From contig CALYZE010000002.1 in NCBI GenBank assembly GCA_945607605.1, positions 59,215 to 123,214 on the forward strand: a stretch of DNA of 64,000 bases, written 5' to 3'. The stretch is from an uncultured Bacteroides sp. GTDB lineage: Bacteria; Bacteroidota; Bacteroidia; Bacteroidales; Bacteroidaceae. Positions 47,073 to 56,718 of this stretch are shown one piece after another. A program made the position numbers and the translations under genes. The notes under the pieces are model-generated. The model saw only the letters and a list, made by a program, of their open reading frames with translations, did not search any database and was not told the origin of the DNA. The stretch's first letter is position 1. Each line of letters begins with the position of its first letter.

Positions 47073-48974
47073 TTATTTCTTCAAAAGTTTGGCGTTAAAC
47101 TCTTTTAATGTCTCCAATACGTTTACCCTTACATGGATAAAGTTTTCGATACCGGCAGCCTTCAACTCGTCCATACAAGCAGGAGCACCGGCTACAATAA
47201 ACATGGCACGACCATTCAATGCTTTGAAGGCAGGAACGGCATATTCTGCATACTCATCATCACTTGAGCACAATACCACCATATCAGCCTTAGCAGCCAT
47301 AGCAGCTTCAACTCCCTCTTCTACAGTAGAGAAGCCGAGATTATCCACCACTTCATATCCGGCACAAGCAAGGAAGTTACAAGAATACTGCGCACGCGCC
47401 TGACGCATCGCCAAATTACCAATAGTCAGCATAAATGCCTTTGGACGTTTACCAAATGCTTCAGTGGCCAGACGTAAGGTTTCAAATTCGCTGGAAGCAC
47501 GGTCAAAATTCAAGGTCAGAATCCCTTTTTCACATTGGCTGTGGTCACCACAACAACAAGTTTCTTCTATCAGCTTCTTATCACCTGTTTGTTCGTTAAA
47601 GTTAGGGAATTGGTTAGTACCTAACAATACTTCTTTGCGTTTGGCAACAGCAGCATGGCGATTCTTATTACTTTCATTTACAGCAGTCTGTACTTTACCA
47701 GACTTCACAGAAACATAGAATCCACCCTCTTCTTCAATACCAAGGAACAATTCCCAAGCTTGTTTTGCAATGGCTACAGTCAGGCTTTCAATATAATATG
47801 AACCTGCAGCCGGATCAATAACCTTTTCAAAATGAGATTCTTCTTTCAATAATAATTGCTGGTTACGAGCCAAACGTTCAGAGAATTCATCGGGAGCAGC
47901 ATACGTCTTGTCAAACGGAACAACCGTCATAGAGTCAACCCCTGCAAGAGCCGCACTCATAGCCTCAGTCTGTGTACGCAGCAAGTTTACGTGCGCATCA
48001 AAGAAAGTCAAATTGAATGTTGAAGTTTCAGCATGAACCTTCATTTTAGCAGCACAACGGCATTCATTCTTCTCACCTTTGTTTTTGCAATCACGCAAAC
48101 ACTCAGGAGCATATGAAGCCACGATATTTGCCCACAACATGCGAGCAGCACGGAACTTTGCAATTTCAAGGAAATAGTTAGAACTGATACCAAAATTAAA
48201 TTTAATCTTCTTAGCTACTATGGCAGCGGGCAAACCGGCATCGGTCAACTGGTTCATATACTCATTACCCCAAGCCAAGGCATAACCCAATTCTTGGAAA
48301 ATATAAGCACCGGCATTGTTCAATGCCAGAGCATTGACATTCAGCACGCGATATTTTGGAAGATCAGCAGTAGCTTCAATCAAGGCTTTGGCAGTTGCTA
48401 CCATATCACCTTTCTCCTTGCCTTTGGTCAACATCTTGTTGAAGTAGTCATAATTGATAGAGCCTTGCAGCTTTGTCAAATCATAATCTTTCTTCTGGAA
48501 GTAAGCAACAAGAAGTTCAGCAAGCTCCACTACATGTCCTTGACAAGTAGAGAAATTGAGCTCAACGCACTCAGCACAGATGTCTTTCAACAACGTTTCC
48601 ATAAACTCTGCACTCAAGTCGTCTGCTTTTAGGTTGAAAGAAAGTGAATCAACCCCTTTGTTCAAAATATCCAGTGCCTTGGCATTAGCTTCTTTAGGGC
48701 ATTCAACTTTTATGTTCTGACGAACCAGCCACTCATTGTTGTCTTTCTTAGTACCCCTGAGATAAGGGAACTCACCAGGAAGTGCATCGATAGTCTTTAA
48801 TCCTTCTAGATCCTCCATACGGTAGAAAGGTTTTACTTTAAATCCTTCGTCTGTTTTCCAAACGAGTTTCTTCTCAAAGTCCGCACCTTTCAGGTCAGCG
48901 GTTACTTTCTCCATCCACTTTTCAGTGGAAACAGGGGAAAAGTCTGAGAAGAGTCTTTCTTTACTGTCTGCCAT
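47073..48974 (-). CDS. mutA: Methylmalonyl-CoA mutase, small subunit
   Basis: A 633-residue non-catalytic partner of MutB. It keeps the barrel (FPYLRGTKKDNNEWLVRQ in place of the catalytic PYLRGPY) and a degenerate C-terminal B12-like domain in which the DxHxxG motif is lost. A Cys-rich insert (CLRDCKNKGEKNECRC, about residues 290-310) and CCCGDHSQCEKG at about 470 stand out. The gene is first in the operon. A candidate operator pair flanks its promoter. Confidence 0.95.
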   Translation of the reverse strand: MADSKERLFSDFSPVSTEKWMEKVTADLKGADFEKKLVWKTDEGFKVKPFYRMEDLEGLKTIDALPGEFPYLRGTKKDNNEWLVRQNIKVECPKEANAKALDILNKGVDSLSFNLKADDLSAEFMETLLKDICAECVELNFSTCQGHVVELAELLVAYFQKKDYDLTKLQGSINYDYFNKMLTKGKEKGDMVATAKALIEATADLPKYRVLNVNALALNNAGAYIFQELGYALAWGNEYMNQLTDAGLPAAIVAKKIKFNFGISSNYFLEIAKFRAARMLWANIVASYAPECLRDCKNKGEKNECRCAAKMKVHAETSTFNLTFFDAHVNLLRTQTEAMSAALAGVDSMTVVPFDKTYAAPDEFSERLARNQQLLLKEESHFEKVIDPAAGSYYIESLTVAIAKQAWELFLGIEEEGGFYVSVKSGKVQTAVNESNKNRHAAVAKRKEVLLGTNQFPNFNEQTGDKKLIEETCCCGDHSQCEKGILTLNFDRASSEFETLRLATEAFGKRPKAFMLTIGNLAMRQARAQYSCNFLACAGYEVVDNLGFSTVEEGVEAAMAAKADMVVLCSSDDEYAEYAVPAFKALNGRAMFIVAGAPACMDELKAAGIENFIHVRVNVLETLKEFNAKLLKK

Positions 48975-49011
48975 AGTTTATTTATTTAAAATAAATGAAT
49001 AAGATTTATAG

Positions 49012-49091
49012 TGTCATCAAGAGACTTACAAATATACAGAAATACTTAAAACAAAAAGGGTTTTTAGGGAAAATTGCATGTCTTGATGACA
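49012..49091. promoter_or_regulatory. 11-bp inverted pair bracketing the mutA promoter
   Basis: TGTCATCAAGA at 49012-49022 and its exact reverse complement TCTTGATGACA at 49081-49091. Between them on the minus strand lies the -7 element TATATTTG (49036-49029). One arm would cover the transcription start and the other lie about 60 bases upstream. Confidence 0.6.
49029..49036 (-). promoter_or_regulatory. -7 element of the mutA-mutB operon
   Basis: TATATTTG on the minus strand, 54 bases before the mutA start. Confidence 0.55.
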
Positions 49092-49174
49092 TAGTGCCAT
49101 CTTTATTAAGAACAGACCTCTAGCAGTTATCTTGCTTTTGCAAAGTCAGTATTACAAAAAAGAACTACAAAGCC

Positions 49175-49205
49175 TTTGCCACCTCCTCTTTATTAAGTAC
49201 TTTTG
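49175..49205 (+). promoter_or_regulatory. Promoter of the AspT-like transporter gene
   Basis: TTTG at 49175-49178, 19 bases, TACTTTTG at 49198-49205: an exact Bacteroides promoter, 35 bases before ATG 49241. Confidence 0.8.
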
Positions 49206-49240
49206 CATGAAATTTAAAAACGACATATATTTAAGGTATT

Positions 49241-50902
49241 ATGGATTGGCTAGAAAGTTTGCTATGGGACCCTTCATCTGTCGCTCACATCGTCTGCTTA
49301 TATGCATTCGTCATTTCGGTGGGTGTATTGTTGGGTAAGATTAAGATTTTTGGGGTATCGCTGGGAGTAACATTTGTTCTCTTTGCCGGTATTTTGATGG
49401 GGCATTTTGGTTTCACGGGAGAAACGCACATTTTGCACTTCATTCGCGAGTTTGGTTTAATTTTATTTGTATTCTGTATCGGTCTGCAAGTAGGTCCTTC
49501 ATTTTTCTCCTCCTTCAAGAAAGGCGGTATGAGGTTGAATATGCTTGCTGTAGGTATCGTAGTTCTAAACATCGTGGTTGCACTAAGCATTTATTACATT
49601 GATGGAACGATCGAACTTCCGATGGTTGTAGGTATCCTTTACGGTGCCGTAACCAATACTCCTGGGTTAGGTGCTGCACAAGAGGCATTGAATCAAGTAC
49701 AGTATACAGGAAGTCCTATCGCATTGGGATATGCTTGTGCTTATCCACTCGGAGTAGTAGGAATCATTGGTTCTATTATTGCCCTACGCTACATCTGCCG
49801 AGTAAACCTCAAGAAAGAGCAAGAAGAACTCAATACACAAGAGGTAGACGCAAAGAATCATCCACACGTGCTTCATCTTGAAGTACGCAACGAAGCCCTC
49901 GCTGGAAAGAATTTTCTTCAAGTAAAAGAAGTGATGGGCCGCTCCTTTGTCTGCTCACGCATTCGTCATGAAGGACGTGTAAACATTCCTAACCACGAAA
50001 CAATCTTCCATGTAGGTGATCAGCTCTTCATTGTATGCGCCGAAGAAGATGCTGAAGCGGTGACTGCCTTTATCGGTAAAGCAACGCACGTCGACTGGGA
50101 ACAACAAGATACGCCCATGATTTCTCGTCGTATCTTAGTAACTAAATCAGAGATTAACGGCAAGAAGTTGGGAAGCCTACACTTTCGCAGCATGTATGGC
50201 GTTAACGTGACGCGTGTCAACCGCTCGGGTATGGACTTATTTGCTGATCCTAACCTAGTACTTCAGGTAGGTGACCGAGTGATGGTGGTAGGTGAGCAAG
50301 ATGCGGTAGAGCGTGTAGCAGGTGTATTGGGTAACCAATTGAAGCGTCTCGACACTCCGAATATTGTCACTATATTCGTAGGTATCTTTTTAGGTATTTT
50401 ATTGGGAAGCCTTCCTATCGCGTTCCCGGGCATGCCAACTCCCGTAAAATTGGGTCTGGCAGGTGGTCCGCTGGTGGTAGCGATTCTTATTGGACGTTTC
50501 GGTCACAAGATGCACCTTGTAACCTATACCACCATGAGTGCTAACTTAATGCTACGTGAAATAGGTATCGTACTTTTCCTGGCTAGTGTGGGTATCGAAG
50601 CTGGCGAACATTTTGTGCAAACAGTAGTGGAAGGAGATGGATTGCTGTACGTAGGGTATGGTCTTCTGATAACCGTTATTCCATTGTTGATTATCGGCAT
50701 GATAGCCCGCTTCTATTTTAAAGTAAACTACTTCACCCTGATGGGTTTGATTGCAGGTAGTAACACGGACCCTCCTGCATTAGCATATGCTAACCAAACA
50801 TCAGGCAATGATGCTCCGGCAGTAGGTTACTCCACAGTGTATCCGTTGACCATGTTCCTGCGCATCCTAGTCGGACAGATGATACTGCTCACTCTGATGT
50901 AG
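49241..50902 (+). CDS. AspT/YidE-family transporter with two RCK_C domains
   Basis: A 553-residue membrane protein of the aspartate-alanine exchanger superfamily. Two blocks of hydrophobic helices (about 15-190 and 370-553) are related repeats, each with a family motif near its end: [16 protein letters not shown] and [15 protein letters not shown]. Between them lie two TrkA-C (RCK_C) domains (about 205-285 and 290-370), which bind small ligands and probably gate transport. The substrate is unknown; the family name does not prove aspartate-alanine exchange. Confidence 0.9.
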   Translation: MDWLESLLWDPSSVAHIVCLYAFVISVGVLLGKIKIFGVSLGVTFVLFAGILMGHFGFTGETHILHFIREFGLILFVFCIGLQVGPSFFSSFKKGGMRLNMLAVGIVVLNIVVALSIYYIDGTIELPMVVGILYGAVTNTPGLGAAQEALNQVQYTGSPIALGYACAYPLGVVGIIGSIIALRYICRVNLKKEQEELNTQEVDAKNHPHVLHLEVRNEALAGKNFLQVKEVMGRSFVCSRIRHEGRVNIPNHETIFHVGDQLFIVCAEEDAEAVTAFIGKATHVDWEQQDTPMISRRILVTKSEINGKKLGSLHFRSMYGVNVTRVNRSGMDLFADPNLVLQVGDRVMVVGEQDAVERVAGVLGNQLKRLDTPNIVTIFVGIFLGILLGSLPIAFPGMPTPVKLGLAGGPLVVAILIGRFGHKMHLVTYTTMSANLMLREIGIVLFLASVGIEAGEHFVQTVVEGDGLLYVGYGLLITVIPLLIIGMIARFYFKVNYFTLMGLIAGSNTDPPALAYANQTSGNDAPAVGYSTVYPLTMFLRILVGQMILLTLM

Positions 50903-50928
50903 AAATAAATAAGTGAATTATGAATAGT

Positions 50929-50975
50929 GAAAGGCTGCACAGTTGGATGTCAATTCCAATATTGTGCAGCCTTTC
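50929..50975. terminator. Bidirectional terminator after the AspT-like gene
   Basis: GAAAGGCTGCACA and TGTGCAGCCTTTC pair perfectly over 13 bases; the loop can also pair (TTGG with CCAA). Genes converge here. Confidence 0.85.
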
Positions 50976-50999
50976 ATTATGCATTGTTGTTTCTCAAAA

Positions 51000-51629
51000 C
51001 TACAAATTCAGTTTCTTTCTCACAAATTCAGCTACGAAACTAACCGTACCATCAATATCCAGAACAGAGGAATCAATACACAGATGATAGGTCGCGGCAG
51101 CTCCCCAAGCCTTGTAACTATAATAGTTATAGTATTCAGAGCGACTTTTATCCGACTTATGCATCATCTCCTCCGCAGTCTGTTCAGAGATAGGATGCAT
51201 CTGGCAGAGACGCTTTATACGTTCCTCTTTGGGACAGGTAATGAAAATATTGACGCAACGAGGGTTTTCACGCAAGATATAATCGGCACAACGACCTACA
51301 AATAAGCATGACTTCATTTCTGCCAACTTGCGTATCACGTCACTTTGCACCTTAAACAAAGCATCGTTACTCAAACAGTTCGTTGCCGGTATCGCTCCGT
51401 CACTGATAAAAGGAAAGCGCATACCAAACAAGCCTCCAATAATTCCTTGAGAAGCTTTCTCATCGGCCTTTTCAAAGAATTCACGGCAAAGCCCGCTCTC
51501 TTCCGAAGCCAATTGGATTAATTCTTTATCATAAAAATCAATCCTTAAACGAGCAGCTAATTTCTCACCAATCTCCCGGCCGCCACTTCCTAGCTGGCGT
51601 CCTATATTTACAACAAATTTATGATCCAT
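51000..51629 (-). CDS. Cytidylate-kinase-like protein
   Basis: A 209-residue P-loop protein of the cytidylate-kinase-like family. The P-loop is GRQLGSGGREIGEKLA, followed by FYDKELIQLASEESG and a LID-like NPRCVNIFITCPKEERIKRL. It is distinct from the true cmk at 13305. Its helical insert (about residues 50-95) differs from Cmk, so the substrate may not be CMP. Single gene with its own promoter. Confidence 0.85.
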   Translation of the reverse strand: MDHKFVVNIGRQLGSGGREIGEKLAARLRIDFYDKELIQLASEESGLCREFFEKADEKASQGIIGGLFGMRFPFISDGAIPATNCLSNDALFKVQSDVIRKLAEMKSCLFVGRCADYILRENPRCVNIFITCPKEERIKRLCQMHPISEQTAEEMMHKSDKSRSEYYNYYSYKAWGAAATYHLCIDSSVLDIDGTVSFVAEFVRKKLNL

Positions 51630-51660
51630 ACGCTCCTATTTCTATCTGTTTGTAGATAGC

Positions 51661-51668
51661 AAATATAA
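51661..51668 (-). promoter_or_regulatory. -7 element before the cytidylate-kinase-like gene
   Basis: TATATTTG on the minus strand, 31 bases before the start codon. Confidence 0.55.
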
Positions 51669-51712
51669 ATATTCTTATGGAATAACTACTAAAAAAGAAG
51701 GCTTTTTTTTAT

Positions 51713-53065
51713 TTAATGGGCCGCAGCTTTGAACTTGCGAAACTGCATTACCAGCATTACTAGCGCTATCAGACTGGCAAGTATGTCGGATATCGGCATA
51801 CTATACCACACCCCTGCCACGCCAAAAAAATGAGGCAAAATGAGCAAGCATGGAAGTAAAATCAACATTTGGCGGGTAAGAGAAAGGAAAATTGCCTTAC
51901 CTGCCATTCCTATACTCTGAAAGAAGTTGGAAGTCACCATCTGGAAACCAATAATCGGGAAGAACATCACTACAATGCGCAAACCTTTTGCCGAAAGTTC
52001 GACCAGCTCTGCATCTGAGGTAAAGACGCTCACCACCAAATCCGGCACCAGCACTCCCACCAGAAATCCGAAAGTTGTCACTATCGTCGCATACAGAATA
52101 GTCAGTTTCAACACCTTATTGACACGCCCATATTGCTGCGCCCCGAAGTTATATCCGGCAATGGGCTGCATGCCTTGATTCAGCCCCATCACAATCATCA
52201 CAATAATAAATACCAGACGATTCACGATACCGAAAGCACCGATAGCTAAATCACCCCCATGTTTTTTCAACCCTTGGTTGATAAGGATAACAATGAAGCA
52301 GGCGGCCAGATTCATTAAAAAAGGAGACAGGCCGATAGCCAGTGAATCAAATACTATTTTACGCCTCAGTTTGAAGATTCCCCGGTGGAAATGAAGCAGT
52401 TCTTCTCGGTTAGTGAACAACTTAAACAGCCATATCAACGATAGAAGTTGCGCCACAATCGTAGCAATAGCCGCTCCGCGAATACCCCAACCGAAACCAT
52501 AAATAAACACAGGATCAAGGATGGTGTTTATAACCACCGTGGCGATGGTGGCATACATCGCTTTCTGTGGGTGTCCGGAAGAACGCAACACCGCATTCAG
52601 TCCCAAATAAAGATGGGTGATGACATTTCCCAACAGAATAATCTGCATATAATCTCTTGCATAACCTATGGTCTGTTCGCTCCCTCCGAAAAAATAGAGA
52701 ATAGGATCGAGAAAAATCATCACGACTACTGTAAAAACGACCCCCAACAGGATATTTAAGACAAAGACATTGCCCAACACCCGTTGTGCCGTATCATAAT
52801 CCTTTTGCCCCAGTTTGACCGAAATCAGCGTGGAAGCTCCCACCCCTACCAATGATCCGAAAGCTGCCGCAAGATTCATCAACGGAAAAGTCAATGCTAA
52901 TCCTGAAATGGCCATTGTGCCCACTCCATGACCGATGAAAATGCTATCCACCATATTATATAAAGAAGCGGCCGTCATGGCAATGATTGCCGGAACGGCA
53001 TACTGCATCAGTAGTTTCCCTATACTTTCCGTACCCAGCGCTGTGGGATTCTTTTGTCCTGCCAT
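51713..53065 (-). CDS. MATE-family efflux transporter
   Basis: From ATG 53065 this is a 450-residue, 12-helix protein of the multidrug and toxic compound extrusion family. Paired halves show LLMQYAVPAIIAMTAASLYNMVDSIFIGH, and GLNQGMQPIAGYNFGA at the start of the second half. It exports drugs or metabolites by a sodium or proton gradient; the substrate is unknown. A TTG ten codons earlier is in frame but falls on the -7 promoter element, so the ATG is preferred. Confidence 0.92.
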   Translation of the reverse strand: MAGQKNPTALGTESIGKLLMQYAVPAIIAMTAASLYNMVDSIFIGHGVGTMAISGLALTFPLMNLAAAFGSLVGVGASTLISVKLGQKDYDTAQRVLGNVFVLNILLGVVFTVVVMIFLDPILYFFGGSEQTIGYARDYMQIILLGNVITHLYLGLNAVLRSSGHPQKAMYATIATVVINTILDPVFIYGFGWGIRGAAIATIVAQLLSLIWLFKLFTNREELLHFHRGIFKLRRKIVFDSLAIGLSPFLMNLAACFIVILINQGLKKHGGDLAIGAFGIVNRLVFIIVMIVMGLNQGMQPIAGYNFGAQQYGRVNKVLKLTILYATIVTTFGFLVGVLVPDLVVSVFTSDAELVELSAKGLRIVVMFFPIIGFQMVTSNFFQSIGMAGKAIFLSLTRQMLILLPCLLILPHFFGVAGVWYSMPISDILASLIALVMLVMQFRKFKAAAH

Positions 53066-53092
53066 ACTATACCTATTACTTGATTGCAGGGA

Positions 53093-53100
53093 CAAAGGTA
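53093..53100 (-). promoter_or_regulatory. -7 element before the MATE gene
   Basis: TACCTTTG on the minus strand, 27 bases before ATG 53065. It rules out the TTG start at 53095. Confidence 0.6.
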
Positions 53101-53194
53101 CTCAAGTTTCATAAAGAAACAGGTTCCATCGCTAAATATTACAGTCGTGAACAAAAAAGGGTTCAGCCCGGCACAGAGTATGGGTAATTTATCT

Positions 53195-53202
53195 TACCTT
53201 TG
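53195..53202 (+). promoter_or_regulatory. -7 element before the HU-like gene
   Basis: TACCTTTG on the plus strand. The mRNA would start near 53209 and have an untranslated leader of about 118 bases containing the 22-bp repeats. Confidence 0.6.
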
Positions 53203-53219
53203 TTCTTGAGATAGAAACC

Positions 53220-53285
53220 ATACCCTATGATAGACCCAATTATACCGTATGATTCCCACATTCATACCGTATGATTCCCACCTCA
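53220..53285 (+). repeat. Three 22-bp tandem repeats in the HU-like gene leader
   Basis: Units start at 53220, 53242 and 53264. Units 2 and 3 share ATACCGTATGATTCCCAC exactly; unit 1 is ATACCCTATGATAGACCCA. They lie between the -7 element and the start codon. Confidence 0.85.
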
Positions 53286-53326
53286 CCCAGCAGATTATCT
53301 AAACAGAATAATAACCAGAAAACCTC

Positions 53327-53746
53327 ATGGCATTTTATAGAAAAGTGAAGCAGAAAGGTGACAATAAATGGCACCCAAGGGCTATTACAATAGGACGCCC
53401 CTATACCACTGATGAAGTAGCTCGCAAGTTATCGGAAATGTCCACCGTTAGTCCGGGAGACACCTACGCAGTATTGGTCAATTTAGGCCAAGTATTGGGC
53501 AGCCTGATGAGCTCGGGGCGATCTGTCAAACTCAAAGGCATTGGAACCTTCTACTATACCTGTCGTTCAGAAGGTACCGGAGTAGAAACTCCCGAAGAAG
53601 TGCATCCCACACAAATCACCGGTGTGCAGATACGATTCATCCCCGAATATGCTCGTGGACAACGTGGACAAGTGACGGAACGCACTCTGATTGATGCCTA
53701 TACAGAATGGGTGGACATAGACAAGAATCAGGAGGAAACTCTTTGA
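53327..53746 (+). CDS. HU/IHF-like DNA-binding protein (HU-HIG type)
   Basis: A 139-residue protein of the HU-related family found in Bacteroidota. The N-terminus MAFYRKVKQKGDNKWHPRAI replaces the normal HU start. The HU core follows at about 30-110: TDEVARKLSEMSTVSPGDTYAVLVNLGQVL then GRSVKLKGIGTFYY. The acidic C-terminal tail is longer than in HU. It probably shapes or binds DNA. Its leader holds three direct repeats that might be its own binding sites, which is inference. Confidence 0.88.
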   Translation: MAFYRKVKQKGDNKWHPRAITIGRPYTTDEVARKLSEMSTVSPGDTYAVLVNLGQVLGSLMSSGRSVKLKGIGTFYYTCRSEGTGVETPEEVHPTQITGVQIRFIPEYARGQRGQVTERTLIDAYTEWVDIDKNQEETL

Positions 53747-53831
53747 TGAATTCTTTTCCCACCTGATGCAATGTCTGTCTCCATTTCACCATATTTCAAA
53801 GAAAAAGGTTCGCTATCTAAAAAATGTTTCG

Positions 53832-53839
53832 TACTTTTG
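53832..53839 (+). promoter_or_regulatory. -7 element before lysS
   Basis: TACTTTTG; transcription would begin near 53847, which places GTG 53852 only a few bases in and favours ATG 53867 as the start. Confidence 0.6.
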
Positions 53840-53866
53840 TACCCAAATTGAGTGAAATATAGCGAA

Positions 53867-55597
53867 ATGAACGTATTAGAACTAAGTGAACAAGAAATCA
53901 TTCGTCGCAACAGTATGAATGAACTTCGCGCGATGGGCATTGAGCCTTATCCCGCAGCAGAGTATGTAACCAATGCTTTCTCTACCGATATAAAAACTGA
54001 ATTCAAAGATGATGCTGAACCTCGTCAAGTATCCGTAGCCGGACGCATCATGGGCCGCCGTGTCATGGGTAAGGCATCCTTCATTGAATTACAGGATTCC
54101 AAAGGACGCATCCAAGTTTATATCACCCGCGATGACATTTGCCAGGGAGAAGACAAGGAAATGTACAACACCGTGTTCAAACGTTTGCTCGATTTGGGCG
54201 ACTTTGTGGGTATTGAAGGTTTTGTATTCCGCACCCAAATGGGCGAAATCAGTATCCATGCCAAGAAGCTGACCGTACTTTCCAAGAGCCTCAAACCACT
54301 GCCTATCGTTAAGCAGAAAGATGGTGTAGTCTACGATTCTTTTGAAGATCCGGAACTTCGTTACCGTCAGCGTTACCTCGACTTGATTGTCAACGATGGT
54401 GTGAAAGAGACTTTTTTGAAACGTGCTACCATCATCAAAACCATGCGTACCGTATTGGATGAGGCCGGATACACTGAAGTGGAAACTCCAATTTTACAAT
54501 CCATTCCCGGTGGAGCGAGCGCACGCCCCTTCACCACTCACCACAACTCACTCGACATGAATCTCTACTTGCGTATCGCCACCGAGCTTTACCTCAAGCG
54601 ACTCATTGTAGGTGGATTTGAAGGTGTGTACGAAATCGGAAAGAACTTCCGCAACGAGGGCATGGATAAAAATCATAATCCCGAGTTTACCTGCATAGAA
54701 CTCTATGTACAGTACAAGGACTACAACTGGATGATGAGCTTCACCGAACAGTTGTTGGAACGTATCTGTATGGCTGTTAACGGTTGTACAGAAACCGAAA
54801 TTGACGGTAAGACAATTAGCTTCAAGGCTCCTTATCGCCGTTTGCCCATTCTGGATGCCATCAAAGAAAAGACCGGTCACGATCTTGAAGGCAAGAACGA
54901 GGATGAAATTCGCCAAGTATGTAAGGAGCTGAAGATGGAAATTGACGATACCATGGGTAAGGGTAAGTTGATTGATGAAATCTTCGGTGAGTTTTGCGAA
55001 GGTACTTTTATACAACCCACTTTCATCACTGATTATCCTGTAGAGATGAGCCCGCTGACTAAAACACATCGCAGCAAGCCGGGACTTACCGAGCGCTTCG
55101 AGTTAATGGTGAACGGCAAAGAGTTAGCCAATGCCTACAGTGAATTGAATGACCCCATAGACCAAGAAGAGCGTTTCAAAGACCAACTGCAGCTTAGCGA
55201 AAAGGGAGATGACGAAGCAATGTTCATCGACAAGGATTTCTTGAAAGCGTTGCAATATGGTATGCCTCCTACATCGGGTATCGGGATTGGTATAGACCGC
55301 TTAACTATGCTAATGACAGGTAAAGCCTTTATCCAAGAGGTGCTGTTCTTCCCGCAAATGCGTCCTGAGAAAGTAAATCCGAAAGATGCTCCTTCCAAAT
55401 TTATGGAATTGGGTATTCCTGAAGATTGGGTAGCCGTTATTCAAAAGGCTGGCTACAATTTGATAAGCGATATGAAAGATGTGAACCCGCAGAAACTACA
55501 TATGGATATCTGTGGCATTAACAAGAAATATAAATTGGAACTGGCAGCCCCGACCGTTAACGAAGTAGCTGACTGGGTCGGTAAAATTAAGAATTAA
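53867..55597 (+). CDS. lysS: Lysine--tRNA ligase, class II
   Basis: From ATG 53867 this is a 576-residue enzyme charging tRNA-Lys. The anticodon-binding OB fold is at about 50-145 ([26 protein letters not shown]). Class II motif 1 is [25 protein letters not shown], motif 2 [17 protein letters not shown] and motif 3 [17 protein letters not shown]-terminal extension of about 75 residues after motif 3 exceeds the E. coli enzyme (505 residues) and seems usual in Bacteroidota. gpsA and pgi follow on the same strand. Confidence 0.97.
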   Translation: MNVLELSEQEIIRRNSMNELRAMGIEPYPAAEYVTNAFSTDIKTEFKDDAEPRQVSVAGRIMGRRVMGKASFIELQDSKGRIQVYITRDDICQGEDKEMYNTVFKRLLDLGDFVGIEGFVFRTQMGEISIHAKKLTVLSKSLKPLPIVKQKDGVVYDSFEDPELRYRQRYLDLIVNDGVKETFLKRATIIKTMRTVLDEAGYTEVETPILQSIPGGASARPFTTHHNSLDMNLYLRIATELYLKRLIVGGFEGVYEIGKNFRNEGMDKNHNPEFTCIELYVQYKDYNWMMSFTEQLLERICMAVNGCTETEIDGKTISFKAPYRRLPILDAIKEKTGHDLEGKNEDEIRQVCKELKMEIDDTMGKGKLIDEIFGEFCEGTFIQPTFITDYPVEMSPLTKTHRSKPGLTERFELMVNGKELANAYSELNDPIDQEERFKDQLQLSEKGDDEAMFIDKDFLKALQYGMPPTSGIGIGIDRLTMLMTGKAFIQEVLFFPQMRPEKVNPKDAPSKFMELGIPEDWVAVIQKAGYNLISDMKDVNPQKLHMDICGINKKYKLELAAPTVNEVADWVGKIKN

Positions 55598-55697
55598 AGA
55601 ATTAAAAATTAAATAAGCAAGATTAAAGATAAGAGGAGGGAAAAAGGGTTCTCCTTTCCCCTCCTTTAATTTTTAATTTTTAATTATTAATTTCAAT

Positions 55698-56693
55698 ATG
55701 AAACTACCCGGTAAGATAGCCATCATAGGCGGAGGAAGTTGGGCAACAGCCATTGCTAAAATGGCGTTGGCACAGGCAGATTCGTTAAATTGGTATATGC
55801 GACGTGACGATCGTATTACTGATTTCAAGCGACTGGGACACAACCCCGCTTATTTGACGGGAGTCAAGTTTGACACAAAGCGCATCAACTTCAGTTCCAA
55901 CATCAACGATGTAGTGAAGGAATCAGACACACTGATCTTCGTGACTCCCTCTCCTTACTTAAAAGCTCACTTAAAAAAGCTCAAAACTAAGATCAAGGAC
56001 AAATTTATCATCACGGCCATCAAAGGTATTGTACCGGATGATAATATCATTGTTTCTGAATATTTCACCAAAGAATATGGCGTACCAGCCGAGAATATAG
56101 CTGTATTGGCAGGTCCCTGTCATGCAGAAGAAGTCGCCTTGGAACGCCTTTCTTATTTAACCATTGCTTGTCCTGACACCGACAAAGCATGTACCATTGC
56201 CCGTCATTTAGCAAGTTCCTTCATCAAAACGTCTGTAAGCAACGATGTAGTGGGCATTGAATATAGTTCTGTATTAAAGAATGTGTATGCCATCGCAGCC
56301 GGCATTTGCAGTGGTTTGAAGTATGGTGACAACTTTCAAGCCGTACTGATGTCCAATGCCATACAAGAGATGAACCGTTTCTTGCAAACCGTTCATCCAT
56401 TGAACCGAAACGTCAGTGATTCTGTTTATTTAGGAGACTTGTTGGTAACAGGATATTCAAACTTTAGCCGTAACCGTACGTTTGGTACAATGATTGGCAA
56501 AGGTTATTCCGTAAAGAGCGCGCAGATTGAGATGGAGATGATTGCCGAAGGCTACTATGGTACCAAGTGTATCAAGGAAATCAACAAGCACCATCACGTC
56601 AATATGCCGATTGTAGATGCCGTCTATAATATTTTATACGAACGCATCTCACCGACCATCGAGATCAAGCTGCTGACAGACTCTTTCAGATAA
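55698..56693 (+). CDS. gpsA: Glycerol-3-phosphate dehydrogenase, NAD(P)+
   Basis: A 331-residue enzyme reducing dihydroxyacetone phosphate to sn-glycerol 3-phosphate for phospholipids. The Rossmann motif is IIGGGSWATAIAKM at the N-terminus; AIKGIVPDDN, AGPCHAEEV and the catalytic Lys in SSVLKNVYAIAAGI follow, with GYSNFSRNRTFG in the C-terminal helical domain. It is followed 25 bases later by pgi. A GC-rich hairpin (GGAGGG with CCCTCC) sits between lysS and gpsA. Confidence 0.96.
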   Translation: MKLPGKIAIIGGGSWATAIAKMALAQADSLNWYMRRDDRITDFKRLGHNPAYLTGVKFDTKRINFSSNINDVVKESDTLIFVTPSPYLKAHLKKLKTKIKDKFIITAIKGIVPDDNIIVSEYFTKEYGVPAENIAVLAGPCHAEEVALERLSYLTIACPDTDKACTIARHLASSFIKTSVSNDVVGIEYSSVLKNVYAIAAGICSGLKYGDNFQAVLMSNAIQEMNRFLQTVHPLNRNVSDSVYLGDLLVTGYSNFSRNRTFGTMIGKGYSVKSAQIEMEMIAEGYYGTKCIKEINKHHHVNMPIVDAVYNILYERISPTIEIKLLTDSFR

Positions 56694-56718
56694 ACACTCA
56701 ATTTAAACATAAAACATT

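Noticed and set aside
48975-49240. Cobalamin riboswitch before the B12-dependent mutase
   Set aside because: No B12-box-like sequence or multi-stem fold was seen; only the inverted pair.
51000-51629. Second true cmk gene
   Set aside because: The P-loop fits, but the Cmk-specific insert and GRDIGT motif are missing, so it is called cytidylate-kinase-like only.
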